Shown: positions 1 to 8,079 of the stretch, piece by piece
Layout: each line of letters opens with the position of its first letter
How positions within the stretch are numbered: the first letter of the stretch is position 1
NCBI RefSeq assembly: GCF_030295405.1
Contig: NZ_AP027080.1
Span: forward strand, 930,001 to 994,000
Origin: Mesoterricola silvestris
Lineage (GTDB): Bacteria; Acidobacteriota; Holophagae; Holophagales; Holophagaceae
Length of the DNA stretch: 64,000 nucleotides
Direction: 5' to 3'
The notes under the pieces: generated by a model
What the model was told of the DNA's origin: nothing
What the model saw: the letters and a program-made list of their open reading frames with translations, nothing else
Databases searched by the model: none
Position numbers and translations under genes: made by a program

Positions 1-367
1 CCAGGCGGGTGCGCATGTCCCGCTGCAGCATGAGGTACAGGTGGTTCTCGGGATCCGGGTCGAGGCTGCCCTGGGGGGCGAAGGCGATGACCGGCTCCAG
101 GGTGTCGTCCGGGGCCAGGACGAGGAATCCGCCGCCGTCCAGCTTCACCTGGTGGAAGAGGACGCGGCCGTCGGCGTCCGCGTGGGTCTCGATTCCCGTC
201 AGGGTGGGCTGGAGCGCGGTCTCCAGGGGCCTGGGGGTGCGCTGGAGCCATGCGCCCGCGGCGATGCCCGCCTGCACCGCGCTGACCGGGGCGGCCAGGG
301 CGGCGGTGCCCGCGGCCAGCAGGAATCCCAGGGCCGTGAATCTTGAACGAGTGGGCAGCATTCGCAT
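1..367 (-). CDS. Secreted C10 peptidase/Spi-type protein, N-terminal part (runs off the window)
   Basis: Only the first ~122 residues are inside the window; the gene continues past base 1. The ATG at 367 opens with MRMLPTRSRF followed by a hydrophobic stretch ending in ALA-AP, a clear Sec signal peptide. The mature part begins PVSAVQAGIAAGAW and contains GGFLVLAPDDTLEPVIAF, which resembles the propeptide/inhibitor fold of streptopain-like C10 cysteine peptidases and Spi proteins (pattern G-F-v-v-x-a-D-D-x-x-x-P-V-I-a-y). The catalytic Cys/His region is not visible, so it could also be a stand-alone inhibitor domain or a larger secreted protein with this N-terminus. It lies 171 bases downstream of the next gene on the same strand. 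Confidence 0.6.
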   Translation of the reverse strand, partial: MRMLPTRSRFTALGFLLAAGTAALAAPVSAVQAGIAAGAWLQRTPRPLETALQPTLTGIETHADADGRVLFHQVKLDGGGFLVLAPDDTLEPVIAFAPQGSLDPDPENHLYLMLQRDMRTRL

Positions 368-538
368 GGATCCTCCAGGGCGTTCCGTTGGCTTCGGGCA
401 GGAATCGGAAACCAGGGGGTTCCCGGATTCTTACGCAGGCGGATGCGGACGAAGACGAGTCCGCCCACCCAGCGGGACCATGGTCGCGCCGGCGGGGAGC
501 GGGCTGAAGTTAATTTAAGTTAAGTCGTGGCCTGGGTT

Positions 539-988
539 TCAGAACTCCAGCTCGACAATGTGGGTGACGGCGGCGCCGGGTTCGCCCAGGGTGCCCACCG
601 TGAGGTGGAGCAGGATCCCCTTGAGGCTCTCGGCGTGGATCCGGGCGTCGGCACCGTTGAAGGCGGCCACCGTCCTTCCCGCCCTGTCCGTGACGAGGTA
701 CCGGATGTTCCGGAGGGCCCGGGCCCGGGGCATGGCCTCCAGGACCAGCCCGCTCTTCCAGCGGTGGCCCAGGGGCCTGGACGGGTCCTCCCAGGGGCAC
801 CGGCCGGAGAAGGTCACCGCGCCGAGGCCCGGGTTCTCGGCCACGAAGGCCACCTCCACCTGGAAGGGGGGCGCGAAGCCCCGGGCCACGGCCTTGGGGG
901 CGTCCACGCGCAGGGCCACGTCCAGGGCCCGGCGGGAGGGGGCGGAGAGGAGGGGCAGGGTTGCCAGGACCAGGGGGAGGAGGCGCAT
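539..988 (-). CDS. Small exported protein of unknown function (149 aa)
   Basis: I do not recognise a family. The ATG at 988 gives MRLLPLVLATLPLLSAPSRRA, a short hydrophobic signal-like N-terminus, then a beta-rich sequence without cysteines except one at about residue 65, ending VTHIVELEF. The predicted strands (VEVAFVAENPG, IRYLVTDRAGRTVAAF, GILLHLTVGT) would suit an immunoglobulin-like or protease-inhibitor-like periplasmic domain; this is inference. It starts 16 bases after the motB stop, so it is probably the third gene of a motA-motB operon, and a stator-related or periplasmic role is possible but unproven. Confidence 0.65.
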   Translation of the reverse strand: MRLLPLVLATLPLLSAPSRRALDVALRVDAPKAVARGFAPPFQVEVAFVAENPGLGAVTFSGRCPWEDPSRPLGHRWKSGLVLEAMPRARALRNIRYLVTDRAGRTVAAFNGADARIHAESLKGILLHLTVGTLGEPGAAVTHIVELEF

Positions 989-1004
989 GGGGGCCGCCGG
1001 GATC

Positions 1005-1877
1005 CTACTTCTTCTTGGGGGGCATGACCTTCTGGCGTTCGGTTTCGGCCTTCTCGGTGGCGCTGGACAGGACGACGATGGAGATGCGCCGGTTCTGGGG
1101 ATCCTTGGGATCCTTGTCCTCCAGGGGCTGGGTGGCGGCGTATCCGGTGACGCGCTGCACCTGGCCCGGGCGCAGGCCGGAGGATTCCAGGACCCTGCGG
1201 GCGGAATTCGCGCGGTCGGCGCTCAGTTCCCAGTTGGTGTAGGCCTGGTTGGGGTACTGCACCGAATCGGTGTGGCCCCCGATGAGGATGTGGTTGGGGA
1301 GCTTGCCCAGCTCCTGGGCGATCTCCTTGAGGATGGCCAGGGTGTAGGGCTTGAGGGTGGCCGACCCGGAATCGAAGAGCACCTGGGCCGCGCGGTCCTG
1401 GATCTGGATGCGGAGCCCCTCGGCGGTGAACTCGAAGGATATCTGGTTGGAGAAGGCCTGGAGGAGCTTGTCCTCCCGGAAGGCCTTGTCGATGGTCTGG
1501 GCCGTCTCCTCCATGACCTTGCGTTCCTGCTCGCCGGTGTCCTCCTCGATGACGATGCCTTCGGGGCCGCCGCCGTCGCCGGTGCCGTCCTTCATGCCGC
1601 GGCCGCCGGGGAGGATGCCGGACTTCTCCATCTTGTAGGCCTCCATGATGGCCTTGCCCTTTTCCGTGTTGAAGAAATTGGGATCCTGGAAGCTGCCGGC
1701 GATGCCGGCCTTGGTGTTGGACGAGGCGCTGGCCAGGAGCCACATGAGGAGGAAGAAGGCCATGAGGGCGGTGACCAGGTCGGCGTAGGCCACCTTCCAG
1801 GCGCCGCCGTGGGCGGCGGCGTGGCCACCCTTCTTCTTGACGAACTTGATTTTGACTTCGGGCTGCTGCTCGGCCAT
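1005..1877 (-). CDS. motB: Flagellar motor stator protein MotB
   Basis: 290 residues. MotB anchors the stator to peptidoglycan and carries the proton-binding Asp of the channel. A basic cytoplasmic N-terminus is followed by one membrane helix containing YADLVTALMAFFLLMWLL; Asp33 matches the essential Asp32 of E. coli MotB. Residues ~145-270 form an OmpA/MotB peptidoglycan-binding domain with VLFDSGSATLKP, GGHTDSVQY and LSADRANSARRVL. The linker is Gly/Asp/Glu rich and the C-terminus is Lys-rich. It starts 6 bases after the motA stop, so the two are one transcription unit. No flagellar or chemotaxis genes other than a receptor near 36 kb are in the window. Confidence 0.95.
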   Translation of the reverse strand: MAEQQPEVKIKFVKKKGGHAAAHGGAWKVAYADLVTALMAFFLLMWLLASASSNTKAGIAGSFQDPNFFNTEKGKAIMEAYKMEKSGILPGGRGMKDGTGDGGGPEGIVIEEDTGEQERKVMEETAQTIDKAFREDKLLQAFSNQISFEFTAEGLRIQIQDRAAQVLFDSGSATLKPYTLAILKEIAQELGKLPNHILIGGHTDSVQYPNQAYTNWELSADRANSARRVLESSGLRPGQVQRVTGYAATQPLEDKDPKDPQNRRISIVVLSSATEKAETERQKVMPPKKK

Positions 1878-1883
1878 GGTCGG

Positions 1884-2750
1884 CTACCGGGGCTTGATCT
1901 GGCGGACCACTTCCTCCAGCTCCTGGGAGCCGGGGCGCTCAGGGGAGGGGATGTTGCGCCGGGCGAATTCCACCGCGGTGACCGGGGCGGCGCCGTTGCC
2001 GAAGGCCACGAGGCCGGCGCGCAGGGCGTTGAAGAAGGCGCCCTCGGAGGCCAGCACCTGGTCGATGTTCTTGGCCAGGGGCTGGAAGACGCCGTAGGCC
2101 AGGAAGATGCCCAGGAAGGTGCCCACCAGGGCCGAACCCACCTTGCCGCCGATGACGTTGGGGGGCTGGTCCAGGAAGCCCATGGTGATCACCACGCCCA
2201 TGACGCAGGCGCAGATGCCGAAGGCGGGGAAGCCGTCGGCCATGACGCCCACCGCGGCCCCCGGGGCGGCGGACTCGGCGTGGTGCACGTCCAGGTCCAT
2301 GTCCATGACCTGATCGATCTCGTCGATCTTGGCTGAACCATTAATAAGGAGCTTCATGGAATCGCAGAAGAAATCCATGGCGTGGTGGTCGTGCATGACC
2401 GCGGGGTACTTCTTGAAGATATTGGAGCTGTGGGGGTCGTTCACGTCCTGCTCCAGGGCCAGCAGGCCGCCCTTCTTGATGTTCACGTACACCTCGTACT
2501 GGAGCATCAGGGACTCCATGTACACCGCTTTTGTGTATTTGCTGCCCTTGAGCGGCTTGGCCAGGTTGCCCACCACGGACTTGATGGTGTTCAGGGTGTT
2601 GCCGGCCAGGAAGGCGCCCACCGCGGCGCCGAAGAGGATCGTGCCTTCCGCGGGCAGCGGCTCGAGGAGGACGTGGATCTTTCCCCCCTCCATGAGATAG
2701 CCGGAGAGCACTGCGCCAATGACCACCACCAGACCAATTATGAAAAACAT
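1884..2750 (-). CDS. motA: Flagellar motor stator protein MotA
   Basis: 288 residues; MotA forms the proton-conducting stator with MotB. I chose the ATG at 2750 (MFFIIGLVVVIGAVLSGYLMEGG), because it opens directly with the first membrane helix and has a GTGGGAG ribosome site 8 bases upstream; the open frame extends much further upstream only as antisense of the next gene. Four membrane segments are visible: residues ~1-20, ~28-50, ~160-185 (GVMADGFPAFGICACVMGVV) and ~195-215, with a large cytoplasmic loop between the second and third. The family motif around PAFGICACVMGVVITMG is present. It is divergent from the nitronate monooxygenase-family gene at 2889 across 138 bases. Confidence 0.93.
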   Translation of the reverse strand: MFFIIGLVVVIGAVLSGYLMEGGKIHVLLEPLPAEGTILFGAAVGAFLAGNTLNTIKSVVGNLAKPLKGSKYTKAVYMESLMLQYEVYVNIKKGGLLALEQDVNDPHSSNIFKKYPAVMHDHHAMDFFCDSMKLLINGSAKIDEIDQVMDMDLDVHHAESAAPGAAVGVMADGFPAFGICACVMGVVITMGFLDQPPNVIGGKVGSALVGTFLGIFLAYGVFQPLAKNIDQVLASEGAFFNALRAGLVAFGNGAAPVTAVEFARRNIPSPERPGSQELEEVVRQIKPR

Positions 2751-2888
2751 GTACAAAGCTCCCACTTCGTGTTTCGGAAACTCGGGACGTCTTCTTAAAT
2801 CTAGCTTAGAAAAGGCTCCTTCCTGCCAAGATGAACAAGAGAAAATCCGGCCCGGTGGATCCCCCAAGGCCTGTCGGAGTATTCCAAC

Positions 2889-4649
2889 ATGATCAGACCC
2901 AGAACTTTCCAGTCCCTCGGGGCGGATTCCCCAGTCTTCTTCCAGGGGTGGCATCCCTTTTCCACCGATGCCCTGGCGGCGGCCTTCGCGGGCGCGGGCG
3001 GGGTGGGCGTGATCCGCATGCCGGCCTTTCCGGACACCGAGGCCCTGGTGCGGCGCCTGGCGGAACTGCGCAAGGGCGGGCAGCTGGGCCTGGATTTCCG
3101 GGGCGTGCTGGGGGACTTCTCCACCCGGGTGGAAACCGCCGCCCAGGACCTGGCCGCCTTCGTCATGCACGGTTCTGAGCTCCTTCCCGAGCGCCTGGAG
3201 GCCCTGCGGGCCTGGGGCCTGCCGCGGGTGGTGGAGGTGCGGGACGAGGCGGAGGCCCTCCTGGCCGAGGCCCAGGGGGCATCGGCCCTCCTCGCGGCGG
3301 AGGGCGAAGGGCTTTCCGAGCGGCTTCGCCGCATGATCCGCTCCACGAACCTGCCCTGCTTCGCCCCCGCGGGCGCCGAGGGCGAAGGCCGTTCCCTCCT
3401 TTCCGAGGGCGCCGCCGGTCTGCAGCTGAAGACGCCGGCCATGCTGCGGGAAGGGGCGGCGGATTTCCTGGCCTCCTTCCGCAAGCGCCTGGCCGAGGTC
3501 CTGGGGGAACCCGCCCTGGAGGACCTGGTGGACCACCCCGCCCCCGAGCTGCCCCGCCTGCGCATCCGGAACCTGGACATCCCCTACCCCATCATCCAGG
3601 GCGGCATGGGCATCGGCGTGAGCTGGGACCGCCTCGCGGGCAACGTGGCCCACTGCGGCTGCGTCGGCATCGTCTCGGCCATCGGCACGGGCTACCGCTA
3701 CCCCGAGGACGCCAACTCCGTGCAGGGCCGGCCCCTCAAGGCCGAGAACCTGAACAGCACCCCGGCCCTCAAGCGCATCCTGCGCAGCGCCCTGGACATC
3801 GCGGACGGCCGCGGCGCCGTGGGCGTGAACATCCTTTGTGCCATCAATGAATATGAAAGGGTCGTGCGGGACTCGGTGGAAGCCGGGGCCCAGCTCATCA
3901 TTTCCGGGGCGGGCCTGCCCCTGGCCCTGCCCGAGTACGTGGGCGACGCGGACGTGGCCCTGGTGCCCATCGTTTCGTCGGCCCGGGCCCTGAAGCTCAT
4001 CTGCAAGACCTGGCAGCGCAAGTTCAACCGACTCCCCGACGCCGTGGTGCTGGAGGGCCCCGAATCCGGCGGCCACCAGGGCTTCTCCCTGGAGCAGTGC
4101 GCGGACCCCGCCTACAGCCTGGACGCGCTCCTGGCCTCCGTCATCGAGGAGCGGGACCAGTGGGGCGATTTCCCCGTCATCGCCGCCGGCGGCGTGTGGG
4201 ACCGGGCCGACATCGACCGCCTCATGGCCCTGGGCGCCGGCGGGGTGCAGATGGCCACGCGGTTCATCGGCACCTTCGAGTGCGACGCCCACCAGAACTT
4301 CAAGGGCGTGATCCTCAAGGCCGACAAGGACACCATCGCGCTCCACGGATCCCCCGTGGGCATGCCGGCCCGGGGCGTCAAGACCGCCCTCCACCGCCGC
4401 ATCGCCGAGGGACAGGCCCCCCGCATCCGGTGCATCAGCAACTGCGTCTCCCCCTGCGAGCACGGCAAGGGCGCCGAGCGCGTGGGCTACTGCATCGCCG
4501 ACAGCCTCGGGGACGCCTGGGGCGGGGACACGGAATCCGGGCTCTTCTTCACCGGGAGCAACGGCTGGAAGCTCAACGAACTGGTCCACGTGCGGGACCT
4601 CATCGGGGAGATCACCCAGGACTTCGGGCTCACGCGCCTGCAGGTGTGA
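2889..4649 (+). CDS. Nitronate monooxygenase-family flavoprotein with long N-terminal extension
   Basis: 586 residues. From about residue 225 the sequence is an FMN-binding TIM-barrel of the nitronate monooxygenase/FabK/PfaD family: IPYPIIQGGMGIGVSWDRLA, then GGHQGFSLEQ, VIAAGGVWDRADIDRLMALGAGGVQMATRFIG-like barrel strands and a C-terminal Cys-containing segment ISNCVSPCEHG. Family members oxidise nitronates or reduce enoyl-ACP; the substrate cannot be read from the sequence. The first ~220 residues (Ala/Glu-rich, helical) are not part of the minimal enzyme and I do not recognise them. A GGAG ribosome site lies 9 bases before the ATG. The gene stands alone, divergent from motA. Confidence 0.85.
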   Translation: MIRPRTFQSLGADSPVFFQGWHPFSTDALAAAFAGAGGVGVIRMPAFPDTEALVRRLAELRKGGQLGLDFRGVLGDFSTRVETAAQDLAAFVMHGSELLPERLEALRAWGLPRVVEVRDEAEALLAEAQGASALLAAEGEGLSERLRRMIRSTNLPCFAPAGAEGEGRSLLSEGAAGLQLKTPAMLREGAADFLASFRKRLAEVLGEPALEDLVDHPAPELPRLRIRNLDIPYPIIQGGMGIGVSWDRLAGNVAHCGCVGIVSAIGTGYRYPEDANSVQGRPLKAENLNSTPALKRILRSALDIADGRGAVGVNILCAINEYERVVRDSVEAGAQLIISGAGLPLALPEYVGDADVALVPIVSSARALKLICKTWQRKFNRLPDAVVLEGPESGGHQGFSLEQCADPAYSLDALLASVIEERDQWGDFPVIAAGGVWDRADIDRLMALGAGGVQMATRFIGTFECDAHQNFKGVILKADKDTIALHGSPVGMPARGVKTALHRRIAEGQAPRIRCISNCVSPCEHGKGAERVGYCIADSLGDAWGGDTESGLFFTGSNGWKLNELVHVRDLIGEITQDFGLTRLQV

Positions 4650-4698
4650 CGGGGGTCACGAAGGGGGTGCCGCCTCCCCGGGCGGCAGGCTAATCTGG

Positions 4699-4717
4699 AT
4701 GCTCATTCATTGAGTAT
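4699..4717. promoter_or_regulatory. Possible operator: 7-5-7 inverted repeat upstream of the double-cubane gene
   Basis: ATGCTCA, five bases, TGAGTAT: half-sites match at six of seven positions. The size and symmetry suit a TetR-like dimer. It lies 85 bases before the ATG at 4802, next to a TAATCT that could be a -10 element (4691-4696). No regulator gene is adjacent, so the assignment is tentative. Confidence 0.35.
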
Positions 4718-4801
4718 TCAATCCGTGGCGATCGCGGGCCCGGCCCGGACGAGCGCCCCGGGCCACCCCGCCTGCGCCCGCAGGCAACCCCTGGAGCCGA
4801 C

Positions 4802-6082
4802 ATGGCCATGGACTACCGCCCGATGTGGCGGGATCTCGGACTGAACCTGGACAACCACGACGCCCTCCTGAGCGTCCTGGGCAAACTCTACGGCGACACC
4901 TTCCTGACCCAGCCCAACCGGCCGGCCGGGACCGCCTACCTGGATTTCGTGATGTCCGAGGTGCACGGCCTGCGCATCCAGGAGCTGGTGGAGGGCAAGA
5001 AGCGGGGCCGCAAGGTCGTGGGCACCTACTGCACCTTCGTGCCCGAGGAGCTGGTCCTGGCCGTGGACGCGGTCATGGTGGGCCTGTGCGCCGGGGCCGA
5101 CTTCGCCACCGAGGCGGTGGAGCGCTACCTGCCCCGCAACCTCTGCGCCCTGATCAAGTCCACCTTCGGCTTCAAGCTGGGCGGGGTGTGCCCGTACCTG
5201 GAGAGCAGCGACCTGGTGGTGGGCGAGAACACCTGTGACGGAAAGAAGAAGGCCTGGGAGGTGTTCCGCGGCATCGTGCCCAACCTCCACGTCATGGACC
5301 TGCCGCAGATGAAGCACGGCGAGGGCCGGGCCCTGCTGAAGGCCGAGTACCTCCGGTTCATGGAGACCCTGGAGCGGCTCACCGGCAACCGGGTCACGGT
5401 GGAGAGCCTGGCCAAGGCCATCGACGTGGTGAACGCCAAGCGCCAGGCCGTGCACCGCCTGTCGGCGCTCCGGGCCGCGGACCCGGCTCCCATCTCCGGC
5501 CTGGACAGCCTGCTGGTGAACCAGATCTTCTTCTACGAGGATCCGGTGCGCTTCACCGCCCAGATCAACGCGCTGTGCGAGGAACTGGAGGCCCGGGTCC
5601 GCACCGGGGCGGGGGTGGCCGGCAAGGGGGCGCCCCGCATCCTGGTGTCCGGCTGCCCCATGGCCGTGCCCAACTGGAAGATCCCGGCCCTGGTGGAGAC
5701 CTCCGGCGCGGTCATCGTGGCCGAGGAATCCTGCGTTGGCGAGCGGGGCACCCGCAACCTGGTGCCCCGCACGGGCGCCACCGTGGAGGAGATGGTGGAC
5801 CACCTGGTGGACCGCTACCTGCGCATCGACTGCGCCATCTACACCCCCAACCCGGACCGCCTGGCCCATGTGAAGGAAATGGCCCGGGCCTACCGGGTGG
5901 ATGGGGTACTGCTCTACGGCCTGCAGTTCTGCACCCCCTACGCCGTGGAGGCCCTGGGCATCGAGCAGGTGCTGGAGGGGGAGGGGATCCCCGCCCTGCG
6001 CATCGAGACGGACTACAGCCAGGAGGACGTGGGCCAGCTCAAGACCCGGATCCAGGCCTTCATCGAGCGCATCGGATCGTGA
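4802..6082 (+). CDS. 2-hydroxyacyl-CoA dehydratase-like, double-cubane cluster protein (DCCP type)
   Basis: 426 residues, a single-subunit member of the 2-hydroxyacyl-CoA dehydratase (HgdB/FldB/BcrC) superfamily. Ten cysteines are visible, at 77, 96, 115, 130, 145, 259, 285, 311, 344 and 377; those in GTYCTF, GENTCDG, EESCVGERG and GLQFCTPY fall at conserved family positions. Length, the ESCVGERG motif and pairing with one activator (rather than with alpha and beta dehydratase subunits) match the double-cubane cluster proteins and the YjiM-type proteins, which bind an 8Fe-9S cluster and reduce small molecules with ATP-driven electrons. The physiological substrate is unknown. The stop overlaps the GTG start of the activator gene (GTGA). 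Confidence 0.85.
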   Translation: MAMDYRPMWRDLGLNLDNHDALLSVLGKLYGDTFLTQPNRPAGTAYLDFVMSEVHGLRIQELVEGKKRGRKVVGTYCTFVPEELVLAVDAVMVGLCAGADFATEAVERYLPRNLCALIKSTFGFKLGGVCPYLESSDLVVGENTCDGKKKAWEVFRGIVPNLHVMDLPQMKHGEGRALLKAEYLRFMETLERLTGNRVTVESLAKAIDVVNAKRQAVHRLSALRAADPAPISGLDSLLVNQIFFYEDPVRFTAQINALCEELEARVRTGAGVAGKGAPRILVSGCPMAVPNWKIPALVETSGAVIVAEESCVGERGTRNLVPRTGATVEEMVDHLVDRYLRIDCAIYTPNPDRLAHVKEMARAYRVDGVLLYGLQFCTPYAVEALGIEQVLEGEGIPALRIETDYSQEDVGQLKTRIQAFIERIGS

Positions 6083-6852
6083 GGGCCGCGGGCCTGGATC
6101 TGGGCTCCACCACCGTCAAGCTGGTGGTGGTGGAGGCGGGGGCGGTGGTGCGCGCGGAGGTGGCCGACGCCACCGCCGAGCCGCGCCGGGCGGCGGAGGA
6201 CCTGCTGCGGTCCCTGCCGCCCGGGTGCCAGGTGCTGGCCACGGGCTACGGCCGGGATCTGCTGGAAGTGGCCTTCGGCCTGCCGGGCGTCAGCGAGATC
6301 AAGGCCCACGCCACCGGTGCCGGCTTCCTGGTGCCCGGATGCTCCGCGGTCATCGACGTGGGCGGGCAGGACGTGAAGGTGATCAAGCTCGACGGCGCCG
6401 GGCGGGTGCAGAAATTCGAAATGAACGACCGCTGCGCCGCCGGCACCGGCCGCTTCCTGGAGGTCATGGCCCGGCGCCTGGGCTACCGCCTGGAGGCCTT
6501 CCCGGAGGCCGCCGCGGCCGGCACGGAATCGGTGACCATCCATTCCATGTGCACCGTGTTCGCGGAATCGGAAGTGGTGGGCCTGCTCAACCGCGGCGTG
6601 GCCCGGGAGGACCTGGGGCGGGCCCTGCACCTGAGCGTGGCCCGGCGCATCGCCTCCATGTTCGGGCGCACGGGCTGCGACCCGGAGGGCCTCACCCTCT
6701 GCACGGGGGGCGGGGGCGGCAACGCCTTCCTGGTGGCCTGTCTTGGGGATCTCATCGGCGGCCGGGTGCGGACCCACCCCCGGGCCCAGGTGGCCGGGGC
6801 CCTGGGGTGCGCCCTCCTCGCGGCCCAGGGGCAGGGGGCACTTCCCGTTTGA
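6079..6852 (+). CDS. BadF/BadG/HgdC-type ATPase activator (reductase of the double-cubane protein)
   Basis: 257 residues from a GTG at 6079 that overlaps the upstream stop. It is an ASKHA-fold ATPase: phosphate-1 loop AAGLDLGSTTVKLVVVE at the N-terminus, second phosphate loop VIDVGGQDVKVIKLDG at ~91-106, and C-terminal adenosine motif CTGGGGGNAFLVA. Cys119 (DRCAAGTGRF) and Cys158 (HSMCTVFAESE) are 39 residues apart, the same spacing as the two ligands of the dimer-bridging 4Fe-4S cluster in HgdC. The family injects one low-potential electron into its partner at the cost of ATP. Translational coupling to the dehydratase-like gene indicates a dedicated pair. Confidence 0.9.
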   Translation: MRAAGLDLGSTTVKLVVVEAGAVVRAEVADATAEPRRAAEDLLRSLPPGCQVLATGYGRDLLEVAFGLPGVSEIKAHATGAGFLVPGCSAVIDVGGQDVKVIKLDGAGRVQKFEMNDRCAAGTGRFLEVMARRLGYRLEAFPEAAAAGTESVTIHSMCTVFAESEVVGLLNRGVAREDLGRALHLSVARRIASMFGRTGCDPEGLTLCTGGGGGNAFLVACLGDLIGGRVRTHPRAQVAGALGCALLAAQGQGALPV

Positions 6853-7160
6853 GGTGTCGGCAAACCCCAGGTGCCTTAGTACCGTGATGAAGGGGCTCTT
6901 CCTGGTTGAGGGGATCCCAGTTCATCCCTTCCATCGGCGTTCATCCCTGTTTCCGCAGGGCTGCCGCGGAGGTGGGTCGGAGCGCATGTTACGTGACGCC
7001 CCTGACCCAAAGGTGGCGACAACTCCCAGCGAATTTCCAACGGGGATGAAAAGGATTCAGGGGAAAGAGCAGGATAAGGAAGGTCAGGTCAGGTCTGGAA
7101 TCAGATCCTCGAGAACATCCCAGCGATTCATGGCCTCGGGTTCGCCGACCCACCTTAGAC
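6852..7160. repeat. Palindromic intergenic repeat, family 1, copy D (degenerate)
   Basis: This fills the gap between the activator and the PfkB gene. It contains TTCATCCCTTCCATCGGCGT (6921-6940), then TTCATCCCTGTTTCCGCAGG and GGTGGGTCGGAGCGCATG in the middle, and AACGGGGATGAAAAGGATTC with GGGGAAAGAGCAGGATAAGG on the right, the same order as in the copies at 27734 and 56401. The right arm has lost CCCTGCTGG, so the inner stem is broken. The left edge carries GTGTCGGCAAACCC (6854-6867), which appears inverted at the right edge of the copy at 27734-27953. Confidence 0.75.
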
Positions 7161-7179
7161 TAGGGCCCGGAGGCGGGCC

Positions 7180-8079
7180 ATGGGACCTGAGGTCGTCGTG
7201 GTGGGCAACGTCGGCATCGACACGAACGTGTACCTGCCCGGCCGGGACATCGATTTCAAGGTGGAGGGCCATTTCACCCAGGACCTGGACTGCGTGGGCC
7301 AGGCGGGGGGCTACACCAGTCGGGGCTACGCGCGGCTGGGGCGGGCCACGGCCTTCATCGGGTGCGTGGGGGACGATTTCAGCGGGCGCTTCGTGCGGGA
7401 GGAGCTGGAGCGGGACGGCATCGATCTGCGGGGGCTCTTCCTGGATCCGGAGGGCACCGGCCGCAGCGTCAATCTCATGAGCCCGGACGGCCGGCGCAGG
7501 AACTTCTACGACGGCAAGGGGCACATGGACCTGCACCCGGATCCGGAGGCCTTCCGGCCGATCCTCCGGGGGGCGCGGCTGGCGCATTTCCACCTGCCCA
7601 ACTGGGCCCGGACGCTGCTTCCCGCCGCCCGGAGCGAAGGCCTGGTGGTGGCCTGCGACCTGCAGGACGTGGGGGACCCGGACGACCCCTACCGCCAGGA
7701 CTTCATCCGGGAAGCGCAGATCCTCTTCCTGTCCGCGGCCAACCACCGGCGCCCGGGGCCCCTCCTGCGCGGGCTCCTGGCCCGGAATCCCCGGCAGATC
7801 GTCGTGTGCGGCATGGGGGCCCGGGGCTGCGCCCTGGGCGCCGGGGGGAAGGTGAGGTACTTCCCCCCGGTGCCTTCGGAGATTCCCGTGGTGGATACCA
7901 ACGGCGCCGGGGACGGGCTGGCGGTGGGCTTCCTGGTGAGCCACGTCCTGGAGGGGCGTTCCCTGGAGGAATCCATCCTGCGGGGCCAGATCGCGGCCCG
8001 GCACACCTGCGGCCAGAAGGCCCGCTCCGGCGCGCTCATCACGCGGGAGGAACTGGAGCGGGCCTACCGGGCGCTGTGA
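7180..8079 (+). CDS. PfkB-family carbohydrate kinase
   Basis: 299 residues. The ribokinase fold is shown by the N-terminal GNVGIDTNVYLPG, the substrate-side GGYTSRGYARLG and GCVGDDFSGRF, and the C-terminal signature DTNGAGDGLAVGF, in which the Asp of GAGD is the catalytic base and the glycines form the anion hole. Family members phosphorylate sugars, nucleosides or sugar phosphates; the substrate is not predictable here. The gene has no same-strand partner: repeat copy D separates it from the upstream gene. Its TGA at 8077-8079 directly abuts the stop of the convergent peptidase gene, giving TGATCA. Confidence 0.88.
   Translation: MGPEVVVVGNVGIDTNVYLPGRDIDFKVEGHFTQDLDCVGQAGGYTSRGYARLGRATAFIGCVGDDFSGRFVREELERDGIDLRGLFLDPEGTGRSVNLMSPDGRRRNFYDGKGHMDLHPDPEAFRPILRGARLAHFHLPNWARTLLPAARSEGLVVACDLQDVGDPDDPYRQDFIREAQILFLSAANHRRPGPLLRGLLARNPRQIVVCGMGARGCALGAGGKVRYFPPVPSEIPVVDTNGAGDGLAVGFLVSHVLEGRSLEESILRGQIAARHTCGQKARSGALITREELERAYRAL

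Noticed and set aside
2751-2888. A sigma-28 type promoter for motAB
   Set aside because: I looked for TAAA and GCCGATAA-like boxes with the right spacing on the minus strand and found no convincing pair.
1884-4589. A 901-codon minus-strand frame including MotA
   Set aside because: Only the last 288 codons are MotA. The rest is antisense of the nitronate monooxygenase-family gene; the ATG at 2750 is the supported start.
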